A stretch of 64,000 bases of DNA, from assembly GCA_905221455.1 (NCBI GenBank), contig CAJNDF010000008.1:58884-122883 (forward strand), given 5' to 3'. Origin of the DNA: a bacterium (GTDB lineage: Bacteria; Bacillota; Bacilli; Lactobacillales; Streptococcaceae). Positions 10,418-18,927 of the stretch are shown here, piece after piece. The notes below the pieces were generated by a model that searched no databases, was not told where the DNA came from, and was given only the letters and a program-made list of their open reading frames with translations. Each line of letters starts with the position of its first letter. Position 1 is the first letter of the stretch. A program made the translations under genes and the position numbers.

Positions 10418-10729
10418 ATGGAATTAAAAGATTTTACAGAAAAAGAACAGGAAATGATTAAGAAGGGGCTCACTACGTCTAAGATTAGTGACAAGGAAAC
10501 TGCTGAGAAGATTCTTGCACTCGTCCCACAAGACTTGATTAAGCGAATCCCGTTTTTCGTCAGAAAACATGCTACGACACGTACGATTAAACGTATTTCA
10601 ATTGAACACCCTGAACTCTACGCTGCAGCTCAAACAAGTGGTGAAATCCCAGAAAAAGAACGCGAAGAATTGCGTCAGATTATCACAACTATCTTTGAAC
10701 AAAAGATGAATAAACATAGTATTAAGTAG
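10418..10729 (+). CDS. Hypothetical 103-aa protein
   Basis: 103 aa, charged, mostly helical, no membrane segment. ATAGGAGGA precedes the ATG. The sequence (FTEKEQEMIKKGLTTSK... IKRISIEHPELYAAA) looks like a conserved streptococcal cytoplasmic protein, but I know no function. It has its own promoter and is followed 3 bp later by an alpha/beta hydrolase gene, so the two share a transcript. Confidence 0.75.
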   Translation: MELKDFTEKEQEMIKKGLTTSKISDKETAEKILALVPQDLIKRIPFFVRKHATTRTIKRISIEHPELYAAAQTSGEIPEKEREELRQIITTIFEQKMNKHSIK

Positions 10730-10732
10730 AGA

Positions 10733-11449
10733 ATGAAAATATATTTTATAGGCGGTCTGGGAAGCAATGTCTATCATAGCAAGGATTTTCTTCAAGAACT
10801 AGATTCGCAGGTCTGTTTTCTAAATCCGTATGAAAAGCATCTGCGAGATGAAACAGAATTGAAAGCATGGTTTAAAAATACGATTGTTGAGAAAGAATCT
10901 ATCTGTCTGATAGGACATTCCCTTGGAGGGGATTTAGCTCGTTATCTCACATCGGAATTCCATGAAGTGAAAAAACTGATTCTTTTGGATGGTGGCTATA
11001 TAGATTTAGATAAGATTTTACCTTTAGATACAGAGTTAGAGGAAGCTAAAAACTATATCGAATCTCAAGTCGTTTCAGACTTAGCTCTTCTTATTTCTAA
11101 AGAGAAATCTGAAGCAAAGCATTGGTCAGAAAATATGGAAGAAGCTGTAAGACAGTCTTATCACTGGAATGCGGAGTATAATAGATATGAGTTAGCTATA
11201 AATTATGAAAATATAGAAGCGATTCTCCGACTACGGCGGAAAATACAAGCTTTCAAGAGAGAAGTGGGGGATACCTTGTTTATTAGTCCTCGCTATCCTA
11301 ATGAAGCTAGATGGAGAGAGGAATCCCTAAAAGAATTGCCAGACTATGTTGATACTATTTTTCTAGAGAACTTTGGCCATGAACTTTATACTGAAGCACC
11401 TAAAGAAATGGCTAGTATGATTAATGAGTGGCTCTCTAATTCTCACTGA
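10733..11449 (+). CDS. Alpha/beta hydrolase
   Basis: 238 aa. Short N-terminal strand with GGLGS oxyanion region, GHSLGGDLAR carrying the nucleophile Ser near residue 64, an acidic residue probably near residue 187, and the catalytic His in FGHELYTEAP near residue 218. The start lies 3 bp after the previous stop with only a weak ribosome site, suggesting translational coupling to the 103-aa protein. Cytoplasmic esterase or thioesterase is the likely class; substrate unknown. Confidence 0.85.
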   Translation: MKIYFIGGLGSNVYHSKDFLQELDSQVCFLNPYEKHLRDETELKAWFKNTIVEKESICLIGHSLGGDLARYLTSEFHEVKKLILLDGGYIDLDKILPLDTELEEAKNYIESQVVSDLALLISKEKSEAKHWSENMEEAVRQSYHWNAEYNRYELAINYENIEAILRLRRKIQAFKREVGDTLFISPRYPNEARWREESLKELPDYVDTIFLENFGHELYTEAPKEMASMINEWLSNSH

Positions 11450-11509
11450 GCTTCTTATATTACTTGAAATGGTATAAGATTTAAATCTACAAGTCACTAA
11501 GTCTCATAT

Positions 11510-11570
11510 AACAAAAAACGAACAGGCTCTTTTTCTGTCATTCAGAAGAGAACTTGTTCGTTTTTATCTT
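11510..11570. terminator. Bidirectional terminator between convergent genes
   Basis: AACGAACAGG... /...ACTTGTTCGTT inverted repeat with A-tract before and T-tract after, separating the hydrolase gene from the minus-strand permease operon. Confidence 0.75.
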
Positions 11571-11576
11571 GCTTTT

Positions 11577-12392
11577 TTAAAACACGCGATACACATAGGG
11601 ATTCTCTGGTTTATCGACTTTGGTAAAGCTTTCGATTTCCAAGGTTGGGAGGTTTTGTTTGAGTTCTTTATGGTAGTGATTGACCAGTTTTCCTTTGGCT
11701 GTAATCCAGGTGTTGTTTTCATATTGACGGGTATTTCCCTTGGTCAGCAATCCATACACACCCGAATCTGCGATACAGTGAATAATACCGAAGCGGAACA
11801 AAAATTGGCTATTGGAGTGACTGGGGTCATTATAGACAAAACCTGTGAACTGGACTGTCTTTCCCTCAAATTCATCTGGATAGTCATAGATAGCCTCCAT
11901 GACTTCCATATAGTTTTCGTTAGTAATGCTAATGCTGTCTTGGGATAAGTATTTATCCGCCGCCGTTCGCATCTCCTTTTCATAGGCTGATTTTGAAAAA
12001 TAAGAACTGGTATCTGGTTTCAAATATTGGCTTGTCGTACCTTCACTTGTCTGAATGGCTTGATCCGTTCCTTCCGATAGGGGGAAATGATAGCCTTTAG
12101 CTGAAACGGTCTGCGAATCCAAACTAACAGTTGGAAAAGTTAAACCGATGACAATCGGAATGGCAAGAAGAGCAAGACTAGTCACCTTTGCCAATCGGCT
12201 GTTCAGATGACTGTGGGTTTTGACTTGCTTCATCCAGATATACAGTTGAACAATTGCCAAAATAAAGGAAAGCACCATAGAAATATAGGCCAGATAGGAA
12301 TAGTGCATGTTGATGTACTGGTTTAATTTGCCCGACAGATGGAGATAAATAGTCAGTTCAAAATAGCCAGTCAAAACTAAAAATCGAATCAT
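11577..12392 (-). CDS. TIGR03943 family membrane protein (permease partner)
   Basis: 271 aa. Three hydrophobic segments in the first 100 residues are followed by an exported domain. The late motif IHCIADSGVYGLL (Cys near residue 206) and the ITAKGKL segment match the TIGR03943/YcgQ family, always encoded beside a DUF318 permease as here. The start overlaps the permease stop by 4 bp (ATGA). The pair has been linked to small-molecule or metal homeostasis but the substrate is not established. Confidence 0.85.
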   Translation of the reverse strand: MIRFLVLTGYFELTIYLHLSGKLNQYINMHYSYLAYISMVLSFILAIVQLYIWMKQVKTHSHLNSRLAKVTSLALLAIPIVIGLTFPTVSLDSQTVSAKGYHFPLSEGTDQAIQTSEGTTSQYLKPDTSSYFSKSAYEKEMRTAADKYLSQDSISITNENYMEVMEAIYDYPDEFEGKTVQFTGFVYNDPSHSNSQFLFRFGIIHCIADSGVYGLLTKGNTRQYENNTWITAKGKLVNHYHKELKQNLPTLEIESFTKVDKPENPYVYRVF

Positions 12393-13294
12393 AGGATGAC
12401 TCCAATCAAGAGAGAATAGACTAAGACAACGAGTGTCACAATCATAATGAAGTGACTGATAAATCGTGCTTTCAAGTAATTTTTCATCATGAGAATATTT
12501 TTGATATCCAGCATTGGGCCAATCACAAGAAAGGCCAGAACTGGTGCCAAACAGAAACTTGAGAGAAGAGAAGCACCGATAAAAGCATCCGCCTCGCTAC
12601 AGAGCGACAGAAGAAAGGCCAAAAGCATCAAGAGCAAGATGGCAAAAAGAGGGGTCGCACTGATAGAGGTCAGAATGCGTGTAGGAACGTAGACCTGTAT
12701 GACAGAGGCAAAGAGACAGCCAAATACCAAATAACGCCCCGTATCAAAAAATTCATCAATGGCTTGCACAAAGACCTGAAAAACCTTTTTTGCAGAGCTT
12801 AAGTGAGAAAAATTATGCTCATGACGGGCCAGACGATTTTCTTTTTGAATGGATTCTTGCCAGAAAAATCCCAGAAAAATTCCTAGTATCACAGCTACAA
12901 CAATGGAACCCAGAGCTCGTAACAGGGCGATATGGAAGGAGTTGCCAAAGGCAGAATAAGTCGCAAAAAGTACAATGGGATTGATAACAGGTGCTGTCAC
13001 AAGAAAGGGAACGGCCGTGTAACTAGGAACCTTCTTTTCCAGAAAACGATTGATAATGGGGAGGATTCCACATTCACAAGAAGGAAAAAGCATCCCAACG
13101 AAGGTCCCAAAAAAGATTCTCCCCCAACGATTTCGAGGGAGAAAATGATAAACCTTGTCAGGTGTGATATAGACTTCAATCAGCCCTGAGACAATACTTC
13201 CTATCAGAACGAAGGGGAGGGCTTCGATGATAATGGAGAGAAAAATGGCTCCAGTCTGAAGCACACTAGATGGGAGTTGTTGGAAAGCAGTCAT
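12389..13294 (-). CDS. UPF0718/DUF318 family permease
   Basis: 301 aa with about eight membrane segments. PSCECGILPI near residues 70-80 and the matching CSEADAFIG in the second half are the hallmark paired Cys-containing re-entrant motifs of the DUF318/YraQ permease family. It is translationally coupled to the TIGR03943 partner and starts immediately after the small SPJ_0845-type gene. Transport substrate unknown. Confidence 0.87.
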   Translation of the reverse strand: MTAFQQLPSSVLQTGAIFLSIIIEALPFVLIGSIVSGLIEVYITPDKVYHFLPRNRWGRIFFGTFVGMLFPSCECGILPIINRFLEKKVPSYTAVPFLVTAPVINPIVLFATYSAFGNSFHIALLRALGSIVVAVILGIFLGFFWQESIQKENRLARHEHNFSHLSSAKKVFQVFVQAIDEFFDTGRYLVFGCLFASVIQVYVPTRILTSISATPLFAILLLMLLAFLLSLCSEADAFIGASLLSSFCLAPVLAFLVIGPMLDIKNILMMKNYLKARFISHFIMIVTLVVLVYSLLIGVIL

Positions 13295-13426
13295 CTAGTT
13301 TTTCTTTTCTGCTTTAGCTTTTTTCTCTTTGTCATCAGGGAAAGTGACTTGTTTCAAATCAGGGAGTTTCGCAAACTCTTCAAACATCTTGTCCAAGTCG
13401 TCTCGTTTTGTAAATTTTACAGCCAT
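13295..13426 (-). CDS. Small SPJ_0845-family protein, 43 aa
   Basis: On the minus strand ATG at 13426 opens a 43-codon frame, MAVKFTKRDDLDKMFEEFAKLP followed by a Lys-rich tail, ending at 13295 directly against the permease start. AGAGGTATCCCTATGG gives the upstream ribosome site. The short acidic/amphipathic sequence matches what I recall as the SPJ_0845 family of streptococcal small proteins. Function unknown; its position makes it the first gene of the permease operon. Confidence 0.7.
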   Translation of the reverse strand: MAVKFTKRDDLDKMFEEFAKLPDLKQVTFPDDKEKKAKAEKKN

Positions 13427-13548
13427 AGGGATACCTCTATTCTAAATTCTACCTCTATTATACTATTATTTTGAGGAAAAGGGAAAAGTTAAAATTGAGT
13501 ATCTAACGAATAATAGAGCTTGATATATCCTAATATACACTATGATTG

Positions 13549-13557
13549 TGATATAAT
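13549..13557 (+). promoter_or_regulatory. Extended -10 promoter
   Basis: TGATATAAT with TATAAT at 13552-13557, 25 bp before the next gene. Confidence 0.55.
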
Positions 13558-13581
13558 AGTTGTGGAATAACGGAGGAAATG

Positions 13582-13962
13582 ATGAATCACGAAAAAATCG
13601 GTCAGGTTACCGACGAAGTAAAAGAAATTTTTAATATTGTTCTTAAAGCTAGTGATATCAAGGTCAACAAAGAAGGTTTAAGAAGTCATATGTTGAAACG
13701 GCATCATAATGATGTAATTCATCATATCGAAGACCTGGAACTTATACTAAGTAATCCAGATTTCGTTGGGGTCAATCCACGAGAGAAAGATGCTAGTTTT
13801 GAATATGTTAAAAGATTTGATGATAATGTTCTTGTTGCCATCAAGTTACATAAAAGTGGCGATTTCTTTTATGTTCCGACCATGTATCGCTTACAAGATT
13901 TCAAGTTACAAAGTCGTATTAAGTCTGGTAGATTGAGAAAGCTTGACAAAAAAAGTAGATAG
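13582..13962 (+). CDS. PBECR3-like nuclease-fold protein
   Basis: 126 aa. The second half (VNPREKDASFEYVKRF, VLVAIKLHKSGDFFYVPTMY, RIKSGRLRKL) has the strand pattern and conserved His/Lys/Ser positions of the phage barnase-EndoU-ColicinE5/D-RelE-like (PBECR) family, usually found in phage polyvalent proteins or as toxins. The ATG at 13582 has GGAGG five bases upstream; the ATG at 13579 is too close to it. The gene stands alone, has its own promoter, and its last codons contain the promoter of the following RNA. Possible phage-derived stand-alone nuclease; activity not shown. Confidence 0.6.
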   Translation: MNHEKIGQVTDEVKEIFNIVLKASDIKVNKEGLRSHMLKRHHNDVIHHIEDLELILSNPDFVGVNPREKDASFEYVKRFDDNVLVAIKLHKSGDFFYVPTMYRLQDFKLQSRIKSGRLRKLDKKSR

Positions 13963-13971
13963 TGCTAGAAT
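13943..13971 (+). promoter_or_regulatory. Strong promoter of the 14.0-kb small RNA
   Basis: TTGACA (13943-13948), 17-bp spacer, TAGAAT (13966-13971), overlapping the end of the upstream gene. Confidence 0.8.
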
Positions 13972-13977
13972 AACATT

Positions 13978-14101
13978 AACGAAAGACATTTGAGGGCAGA
14001 AAGGTTCCTGCCGCACCTTGAAAAAGGTATCTGAGATGCTGGGTACACCGACCAGCCAAGTGTCCGTTATTTCAAAGGAGTGGCTTAAATGCTCCTTTTT
14101 T
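13978..14101 (+). ncRNA. Structured small RNA, unassigned family
   Basis: A transcript of about 120 nt is bounded by a near-consensus promoter and a terminator (AAAGGAG 14074-14080 / CTCCTTTTTT from 14092). Inside, AATAAC/GTTATT and GACATTTG/CAAGTGTC close a long outer stem; three inner hairpins follow, GGCAG/CTGCC, ACCTT/AAGGT and GCTGG/CCAGC. No ORF with a ribosome site fits. The multi-branched fold looks like a functional RNA, either trans-acting or a riboswitch-like element with a terminator. It does not match preQ1, THF, guanidine, 6S or SRP RNA as I know them. Confidence 0.6.
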
Positions 14102-14130
14102 ATTTAAAATTTCAAAATAGATTACACCCA

Positions 14131-14157
14131 CCGCAGGCTCAGGCTTGCGGTTTTTTA
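14131..14157 (+). terminator. Second terminator after the small RNA
   Basis: CCGCAGGC/GCTTGCGG stem and T6. Confidence 0.7.
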
Positions 14158-14164
14158 TTTCGAT

Positions 14165-14290
14165 AAAAATTTAAAAAGTCAATGTGTTATTCCAGGTCAG
14201 GAACATCTTCCAGAACTGGCTATTATGTCTGATCCATTAAATACTTTTGATATCATGGCTTGGTTAAAAAAAGGAGGCAATGCTATATAA
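14165..14290 (+). pseudogene. C-terminal gene fragment
   Basis: An open frame without a start encodes ...GQEHLPELAIMSDPL and NTFDIMAWLKKGGNAI before a stop at 14288-14290. It looks like the tail of a real protein whose front has been lost between the RNA terminators and here. I do not recognise the family. The remaining DNA to 14372 shows nothing else. Confidence 0.4.
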
Positions 14291-14390
14291 ATAATACGTT
14301 ATTTGCACCATAGAATATTGAAATGAAGTAAATTTATTTCCCAACTTATGTTTTAAAATTGTAAGAGATAATTTGAATAATATTAGCTTG

Positions 14391-14408
14391 TGGTATAATA
14401 GATTCATG
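14391..14408 (+). promoter_or_regulatory. Extended -10 promoter giving a leaderless tex start
   Basis: TGGTATAAT (TATAAT 14394-14399) ends only 6 bp before the ATG at 14406, so the predicted start point falls on or next to the A of the start codon. No Shine-Dalgarno sequence is present. Confidence 0.6.
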
Positions 14409-16535
14409 GATAAAAAATATGAAAAAATCTCCCAGGATTTGGGAGTGACGTTAAAGCAAATTGATACTGTTCTAAGTTTGACCGCTGAAGGGGCAACAAT
14501 TCCCTTTATCGCGCGTTACCGCAAGGACATGACTGGTAGTCTGGATGAGGTGGCGATTAAAGCTATTATTGACTTGGATAAAAGTCTGACAAATCTCAAC
14601 GACCGTAAGGAAGCTGTTTTAGCTAAGATTCAAGAACAAGGCAAGTTGACTAAAGAGTTGGAAGAAGCTATCTTAGCTGCCGAAAAATTAGCAGACGTAG
14701 AAGAACTCTATCTTCCATACAAGGAAAAGCGTCGAACCAAGGCAACCATTGCTCGTGAAGCTGGACTCTTTCCTCTTGCTCGCTTAATCTTGCAGAATGT
14801 AGCGGACTTAGAGAAAGAGGCTGAAAAGTTTGTCTGTGAAGGATTTGCGACTGGCAAGGAAGCATTGTCTGGTGCAGTTGATATTTTGGTTGAAGCCTTA
14901 TCGGAAGATGTGACACTGCGCGCCATGACTTATCAGGAGGTGTTGAGACACTCTAAACTCACTTCTCAAGTCAAGGATGAAAGTCTTGATGAAAAGCAGG
15001 TTTTTCAGATTTACTATGATTTTTCAGAGACAGTGGGAACTATGCAAGGCTATCGTACCTTGGCGCTTAATCGTGGGGAGAAACTAGGAATTTTGAAGGT
15101 CAGTTTTGAACATGCGACGGACCGTATTCTTGCCTTCTTTGCTGCTCGTTTCAAGGTGAAGAATGCCTATATTGATGAAGTGGTTCAACAGTCAGTTAAG
15201 AAAAAAGTCTTGCCTGCTATCGAGCGCCGTATTCGGACAGAACTAACTGAGAAGGCAGAAGAAGGAGCTATCCAACTCTTTTCTGACAACCTACGCAATC
15301 TCCTCTTGGTTGCTCCGCTGAAAGGGCGCGTGGTTCTTGGATTTGACCCAGCCTTTCGTACAGGTGCCAAGCTGGCTGTCGTTGATGCAACAGGAAAAAT
15401 GCTGACAACTCAGGTCATTTATCCTGTTAAACCAGCATCAGCTCGTCAAATCGAAGAAGCCAAGAAAGATCTGGCAGACTTGATTGGTCAATACGGTGTA
15501 GAGATTATTGCTATCGGAAATGGAACGGCCAGTCGTGAAAGTGAAGCCTTTGTAGCGGAAGTTCTGAAAGATTTTCCTGAGGTCAGCTATGTTATCGTCA
15601 ATGAAAGTGGTGCTTCTGTTTACTCTGCCAGCGAACTTGCTCGTCAGGAGTTTCCAGACTTGACCGTTGAAAAACGATCTGCCATCTCTATTGCCCGTCG
15701 TTTGCAAGATCCTCTTGCAGAGTTGGTTAAAATCGATCCTAAGTCAATCGGCGTTGGTCAATACCAGCACGATGTCAGTCAGAAGAAGCTGTCTGAAAGT
15801 CTGGACTTTGTCGTGGATACAGTGGTAAACCAAGTTGGTGTCAATGTCAATACAGCCAGCCCAGCTCTTCTTTCCCATGTAGCTGGACTCAATAAAACTA
15901 TCTCTGAAAATATCGTCAAGTACCGTGAGGAAGAAGGGAAAATTACTTCGCGCGCCCAAATCAAGAAAGTTCCTCGTCTGGGAGCTAAGGCCTTTGAGCA
16001 GGCAGCTGGTTTCCTCCGTATCCCTGAAAGTAGCAATATCCTTGATAATACAGGAGTTCACCCAGAAAATTACGCTGCCGTTAAAGAACTCTTCAAACGC
16101 TTGGACATCAAGGACCTAAATGAAGAAGCCCAAAGCAAACTCAAGTCGCTTTCAGTCAAGGAAATGGCGCAAGAGCTAGACCTTGGTCCAGAAACTCTTA
16201 AAGATATCATTGCAGACCTTCTAAAACCAGGTCGAGATTTCCGTGATTCCTTTGACGCACCTGTGCTTCGCCAAGATGTCCTAGATATCAAAGACTTAGT
16301 GGTAGGCCAGAAGCTAGAAGGTGTGGTGCGTAACGTCGTTGACTTTGGTGCCTTTGTTGATATCGGGATTCACGAGGACGGCTTGATTCATATTTCCCAT
16401 ATGAGTCGGAAGTTTATCAAACACCCCAGTCAAGTGGTATCTGTCGGAGATTTGGTGACCGTTTGGGTTAAGAAAATTGATACTGAACGTGAAAAAGTCA
16501 ATCTGTCGCTCCTAGCTCCAAATGAAACTGACTGA
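14406..16535 (+). CDS. tex: Tex family RNA-binding transcription accessory protein
   Basis: 709 aa from [12 protein letters not shown]. It shows the Tex order: N-terminal helical Tex domain, YqgF/RNase H-like domain ([19 protein letters not shown] near residue 320), helix-hairpin-helix ([10 protein letters not shown] near 490), HhH/linker region, and an S1 RNA-binding domain ([26 protein letters not shown] near 640-665). The ATG at 14406 is preferred over the TTG at 14373 because homology starts here and the promoter overlaps the longer frame. It overlaps sprT by 14 bp. Confidence 0.93.
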   Translation: MDKKYEKISQDLGVTLKQIDTVLSLTAEGATIPFIARYRKDMTGSLDEVAIKAIIDLDKSLTNLNDRKEAVLAKIQEQGKLTKELEEAILAAEKLADVEELYLPYKEKRRTKATIAREAGLFPLARLILQNVADLEKEAEKFVCEGFATGKEALSGAVDILVEALSEDVTLRAMTYQEVLRHSKLTSQVKDESLDEKQVFQIYYDFSETVGTMQGYRTLALNRGEKLGILKVSFEHATDRILAFFAARFKVKNAYIDEVVQQSVKKKVLPAIERRIRTELTEKAEEGAIQLFSDNLRNLLLVAPLKGRVVLGFDPAFRTGAKLAVVDATGKMLTTQVIYPVKPASARQIEEAKKDLADLIGQYGVEIIAIGNGTASRESEAFVAEVLKDFPEVSYVIVNESGASVYSASELARQEFPDLTVEKRSAISIARRLQDPLAELVKIDPKSIGVGQYQHDVSQKKLSESLDFVVDTVVNQVGVNVNTASPALLSHVAGLNKTISENIVKYREEEGKITSRAQIKKVPRLGAKAFEQAAGFLRIPESSNILDNTGVHPENYAAVKELFKRLDIKDLNEEAQSKLKSLSVKEMAQELDLGPETLKDIIADLLKPGRDFRDSFDAPVLRQDVLDIKDLVVGQKLEGVVRNVVDFGAFVDIGIHEDGLIHISHMSRKFIKHPSQVVSVGDLVTVWVKKIDTEREKVNLSLLAPNETD

Positions 16536-16974
16536 TTACGTCAAGCAGGTTTCGCTAGAAGACTTCGGCAGACCTTTTATCCATCATGCCCAGTGGAATT
16601 CTCGTCTACGTTCGACAGGTGGACGATTTTTCCCAAAAGATGGGCATTTGGATTTCAATCCCAAGGTTTATCAGGAACTGGGTTTAGACGTTTTTAGGAA
16701 AATTGTTCGCCATGAACTCTGTCACTATCACCTCTATTTTCAAGGAAAGGGCTATCAACACAAGGATCGGGATTTTAAGGAACTTTTGAAAGCAGTTGAT
16801 GGATTACGCTTTGTGCTAACCTTGCCAAATAGCAACTCCAAGACAATCAAGCTTTATCGTTGTCAATACTGCCAGCAAACTTATCATCGCAAGCGTAGGA
16901 TTGATACCAAACGCTATCGCTGTGGAGTTTGTCGAGGAAAGTTGCTACTAATAAATCAGTCTGAGGACCGATGA
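16522..16974 (+). CDS. SprT-like zinc protein
   Basis: 150 aa of the SprT family. The metalloprotease-type motif HELCHYHLY is near residues 64-72, and a C-terminal zinc ribbon is made by CQYCQQ and CGVCRG. Length is normal for Firmicute SprT-like proteins. The start lies inside the end of tex (14-bp overlap), so the two are translationally coupled. Function in bacteria is not firmly known; the eukaryotic relatives cleave DNA-protein crosslinks. Confidence 0.9.
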   Translation: MKLTDYVKQVSLEDFGRPFIHHAQWNSRLRSTGGRFFPKDGHLDFNPKVYQELGLDVFRKIVRHELCHYHLYFQGKGYQHKDRDFKELLKAVDGLRFVLTLPNSNSKTIKLYRCQYCQQTYHRKRRIDTKRYRCGVCRGKLLLINQSEDR

Positions 16975-17000
16975 AGGCCGAGCCTATCCGTGTTATACTA

Positions 17001-17105
17001 ATACTCAATGAAAATCAAAGAGCAAACTAGGAAGCTAGCCGCAGGCTGTACTTGAGTACGGCAAGGTGAAGCTGACGCGGTTTGAATTTGATTTTCGAAG
17101 AGTAT
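17001..17105. repeat. BOX element, boxA-boxC without boxB
   Basis: 105 bp from ATACTCAATGAAAATC to TTTTCGAAGAGTAT, containing the boxA signature TACGGCAAGGTGAAGCTGACG near 17055-17080 and boxC at the other end. BOX elements are dispersed pneumococcal/Mitis-group repeats that fold into stems and can alter expression of neighbours. Confidence 0.9.
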
Positions 17106-17133
17106 AAGTCTAACCTAGTAGAGAGGAAATAAC

Positions 17134-17406
17134 ATGAACAGTAAATTTTATAAAATGAGACGAAATCGTATGATTTCAGGAGTTCTGGCAGGTCTGTCAG
17201 ACAAGTGGAACTTTGATGTTACCCTTGTTCGTTTCTTGTTTGCCATTTTTACAGTCGCAAACTTTGGACTTGGCGTGATTATCTATATCATCCTAGCTTC
17301 TGTCATGCCAACCAAGGAAGAAATCGAAGCAGAAATGTACGGAACAGGCCCACGCAAACGCAAAGAAGCCCAAGCCATTGACGATAATGAAGGCTGGTTT
17401 TGGTGA
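17134..17406 (+). CDS. PspC domain membrane protein
   Basis: 90 aa. The N-terminal MRRNRMISGVLAGLSDKWNFD is the PspC (phage shock protein C) signature, followed by a membrane segment (about residues 35-60) and a charged tail. Proteins of this kind take part in envelope stress sensing at the membrane. GAGAGG ribosome site at 17120. It follows a BOX element and is closed by a terminator, so it is a single-gene unit. Confidence 0.88.
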   Translation: MNSKFYKMRRNRMISGVLAGLSDKWNFDVTLVRFLFAIFTVANFGLGVIIYIILASVMPTKEEIEAEMYGTGPRKRKEAQAIDDNEGWFW

Positions 17407-17432
17407 GGTTTAACAAAAGATTTGTAATAAGC

Positions 17433-17480
17433 AAAAAGCTTTAAATCAATAGTCTAAACTGCTTGATTTAAAGCTTTTTT
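17433..17480. terminator. Strong hairpin terminator
   Basis: AAAAAGCTTTAAATCA / TGATTTAAAGCTTTTTT, long stem usable in both directions between convergent genes. Confidence 0.8.
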
Positions 17481-17543
17481 ACTTTTAATAAGATTTTCTC
17501 AGCCTCATATACAAATTAAAAATAATATTTTGAACTCATGTTT

Positions 17544-17741
17544 CTAATCTGATTTTTCTTGCTGAGACAATACGTTTTTTGATAAATGATGGATGCTGAT
17601 AACAACTGATAGCCAGCAAATAGCATAAGCAGTAGCTGTAAATTCTGTACCGATAAAGTGTGTTTTTTCAACTAAGAGCTGACCGATGAATGGAGAGAGC
17701 AGATAGAGAAGTCCGATGAGTATATGTTCTTTATGTTTCAT
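17544..17741 (-). CDS. Small two-helix membrane protein
   Basis: 65 aa on the minus strand with two hydrophobic segments (IGLLYLLSPFIGQLLV and AICWLSVVISIHHL) and charged ends. The region upstream reads AAGGGGCGC before ATG, a weak but possible ribosome site. No family recognised. It sits convergent to the PspC gene and divergent from the ABC transporter operon; membrane topology is the only thing the sequence supports. Confidence 0.55.
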   Translation of the reverse strand: MKHKEHILIGLLYLLSPFIGQLLVEKTHFIGTEFTATAYAICWLSVVISIHHLSKNVLSQQEKSD

Positions 17742-17936
17742 TAAAGCGCCCCTTCTTTCCTTATAGGTAGAACGACTTGCAAGTGTTAAATTTAATGATA
17801 TGTTATCTAGGTAAGCTTACTCAAATGATAGTTCCGATTCCCCCTTTCCAAAGTAAGCCTTTTCACACTTATATTTTACAACTTTAAAAATAGGAAATCA
17901 AATCATTTTCTAAGTAATTTTGCCTACATTTCCCCC

Positions 17937-17958
17937 AATCTTACAAAAATGTAAGATT
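17937..17958. promoter_or_regulatory. BceR-type operator (perfect 22-bp palindrome)
   Basis: AATCTTACA-AAAA-TGTAAGATT. The core TTACA-N4-TGTAA is the known binding consensus of BceR-like response regulators that control peptide-antibiotic ABC transporters. A second, partial half-site TTGTAAGGTTAG lies just downstream. The transporter genes begin about 200 bp further on. Confidence 0.75.
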
Positions 17959-18042
17959 AAAGTCTCTTTTGTAAGGTTAGGTTATGGCAAGCGGTCTTTT
18001 TTTGATGTAAACTAGACTCATAAAGAACAAAGGAGTAACATC

Positions 18043-18153
18043 ATGAAACAAATCTTACATAAGAAATCAAGAAAACCAAGCCACAAAGATATCGAGCGTG
18101 TTCAGCTGGGATGCGCTATGATGCAAGAGACATTTCATTTGATGGGATATTAA
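18043..18153 (+). CDS. Small protein upstream of the ABC transporter, 36 aa
   Basis: ATG with AAAGGAG eight to ten bases upstream encodes 36 residues, starting MKQILHKKSRKPSHKD and ending HLMGY, basic at the N-terminus and amphipathic at the C-terminus. The stop is 14 bp before the ATPase start. It is the first gene of the operon behind the BceR box, so it may be a regulatory or accessory small protein. No known family recognised. Confidence 0.55.
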   Translation: MKQILHKKSRKPSHKDIERVQLGCAMMQETFHLMGY

Positions 18154-18167
18154 GAAAGGAGATTCTC

Positions 18168-18926
18168 ATGACACTTTTAGATGTAAAACACGTTCAAAAA
18201 ATTTATAAAACTCGTTTTCAGGGCAACCAAGTAGAGGCCCTCAAGGATATTCACTTTACCGTGGAAAAAGGTGACTACGTTGCTATCATGGGTGAGTCTG
18301 GTTCTGGTAAATCAACTCTTCTCAATATCCTAGCTATGTTGGACAAACCAACACGTGGTCAGGTTTACTTGAATGGAACAGACACAGCAACTATTAAAAA
18401 TTCACAGGCTTCTAGCTTCCGTCGTGAAAAGTTGGGCTTTGTCTTCCAAGACTTTAACTTGCTAGATACCCTGTCTGTTAAGGACAATATCTTGCTTCCG
18501 CTTGTCTTGTCAAGAAGACCTATTACAGAGATGATGAAGAAATTGGTGGTGACAGCTGAGAATCTAGGCATCAACCAATTGCAAGAGAAGTACCCGTATG
18601 AAATTTCAGGTGGGCAAAAACAGCGTGTAGCAGTAGCCCGCGCCATCATCACAGAACCTGAAATTCTCCTTGCGGATGAGCCAACAGGAGCCCTTGACTC
18701 CAAATCATCTGCAGCCTTACTTGATGTCTTTGATGAAATCAATGAGCGCGGCCAAACCATCCTCATGGTAACCCACTCCACAGCAGCAGCCAGCAGGGCC
18801 AAACGTGTTCTATTTATCAAGGACGGCATTCTTTACAACCAAATCTACCGTGGAGATAAGACAGAACGTCAGATGTTCCAAGAGATCTCTGATACCTTGA
18901 CTGTCATGGCAAGCGAGGTGAATTAG
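18168..18926 (+). CDS. ABC transporter ATPase, BceA/VraD type
   Basis: 252 aa. Walker [10 protein letters not shown] near residue 42, Q-loop VFQDFN, signature [14 protein letters not shown], Walker [13 protein letters not shown] and the switch VTHS are all intact. It pairs with the adjacent 10-helix permease in a Bce-type module that detoxifies cell-wall-active peptides such as bacitracin or nisin. ATG 18168 with AAAGGA is the start; the longer frame from 18111 overlaps the 36-aa gene. Regulated most likely by a BceRS-type two-component system encoded elsewhere. Confidence 0.92.
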   Translation: MTLLDVKHVQKIYKTRFQGNQVEALKDIHFTVEKGDYVAIMGESGSGKSTLLNILAMLDKPTRGQVYLNGTDTATIKNSQASSFRREKLGFVFQDFNLLDTLSVKDNILLPLVLSRRPITEMMKKLVVTAENLGINQLQEKYPYEISGGQKQRVAVARAIITEPEILLADEPTGALDSKSSAALLDVFDEINERGQTILMVTHSTAAASRAKRVLFIKDGILYNQIYRGDKTERQMFQEISDTLTVMASEVN

Positions 18927-18927
18927 T

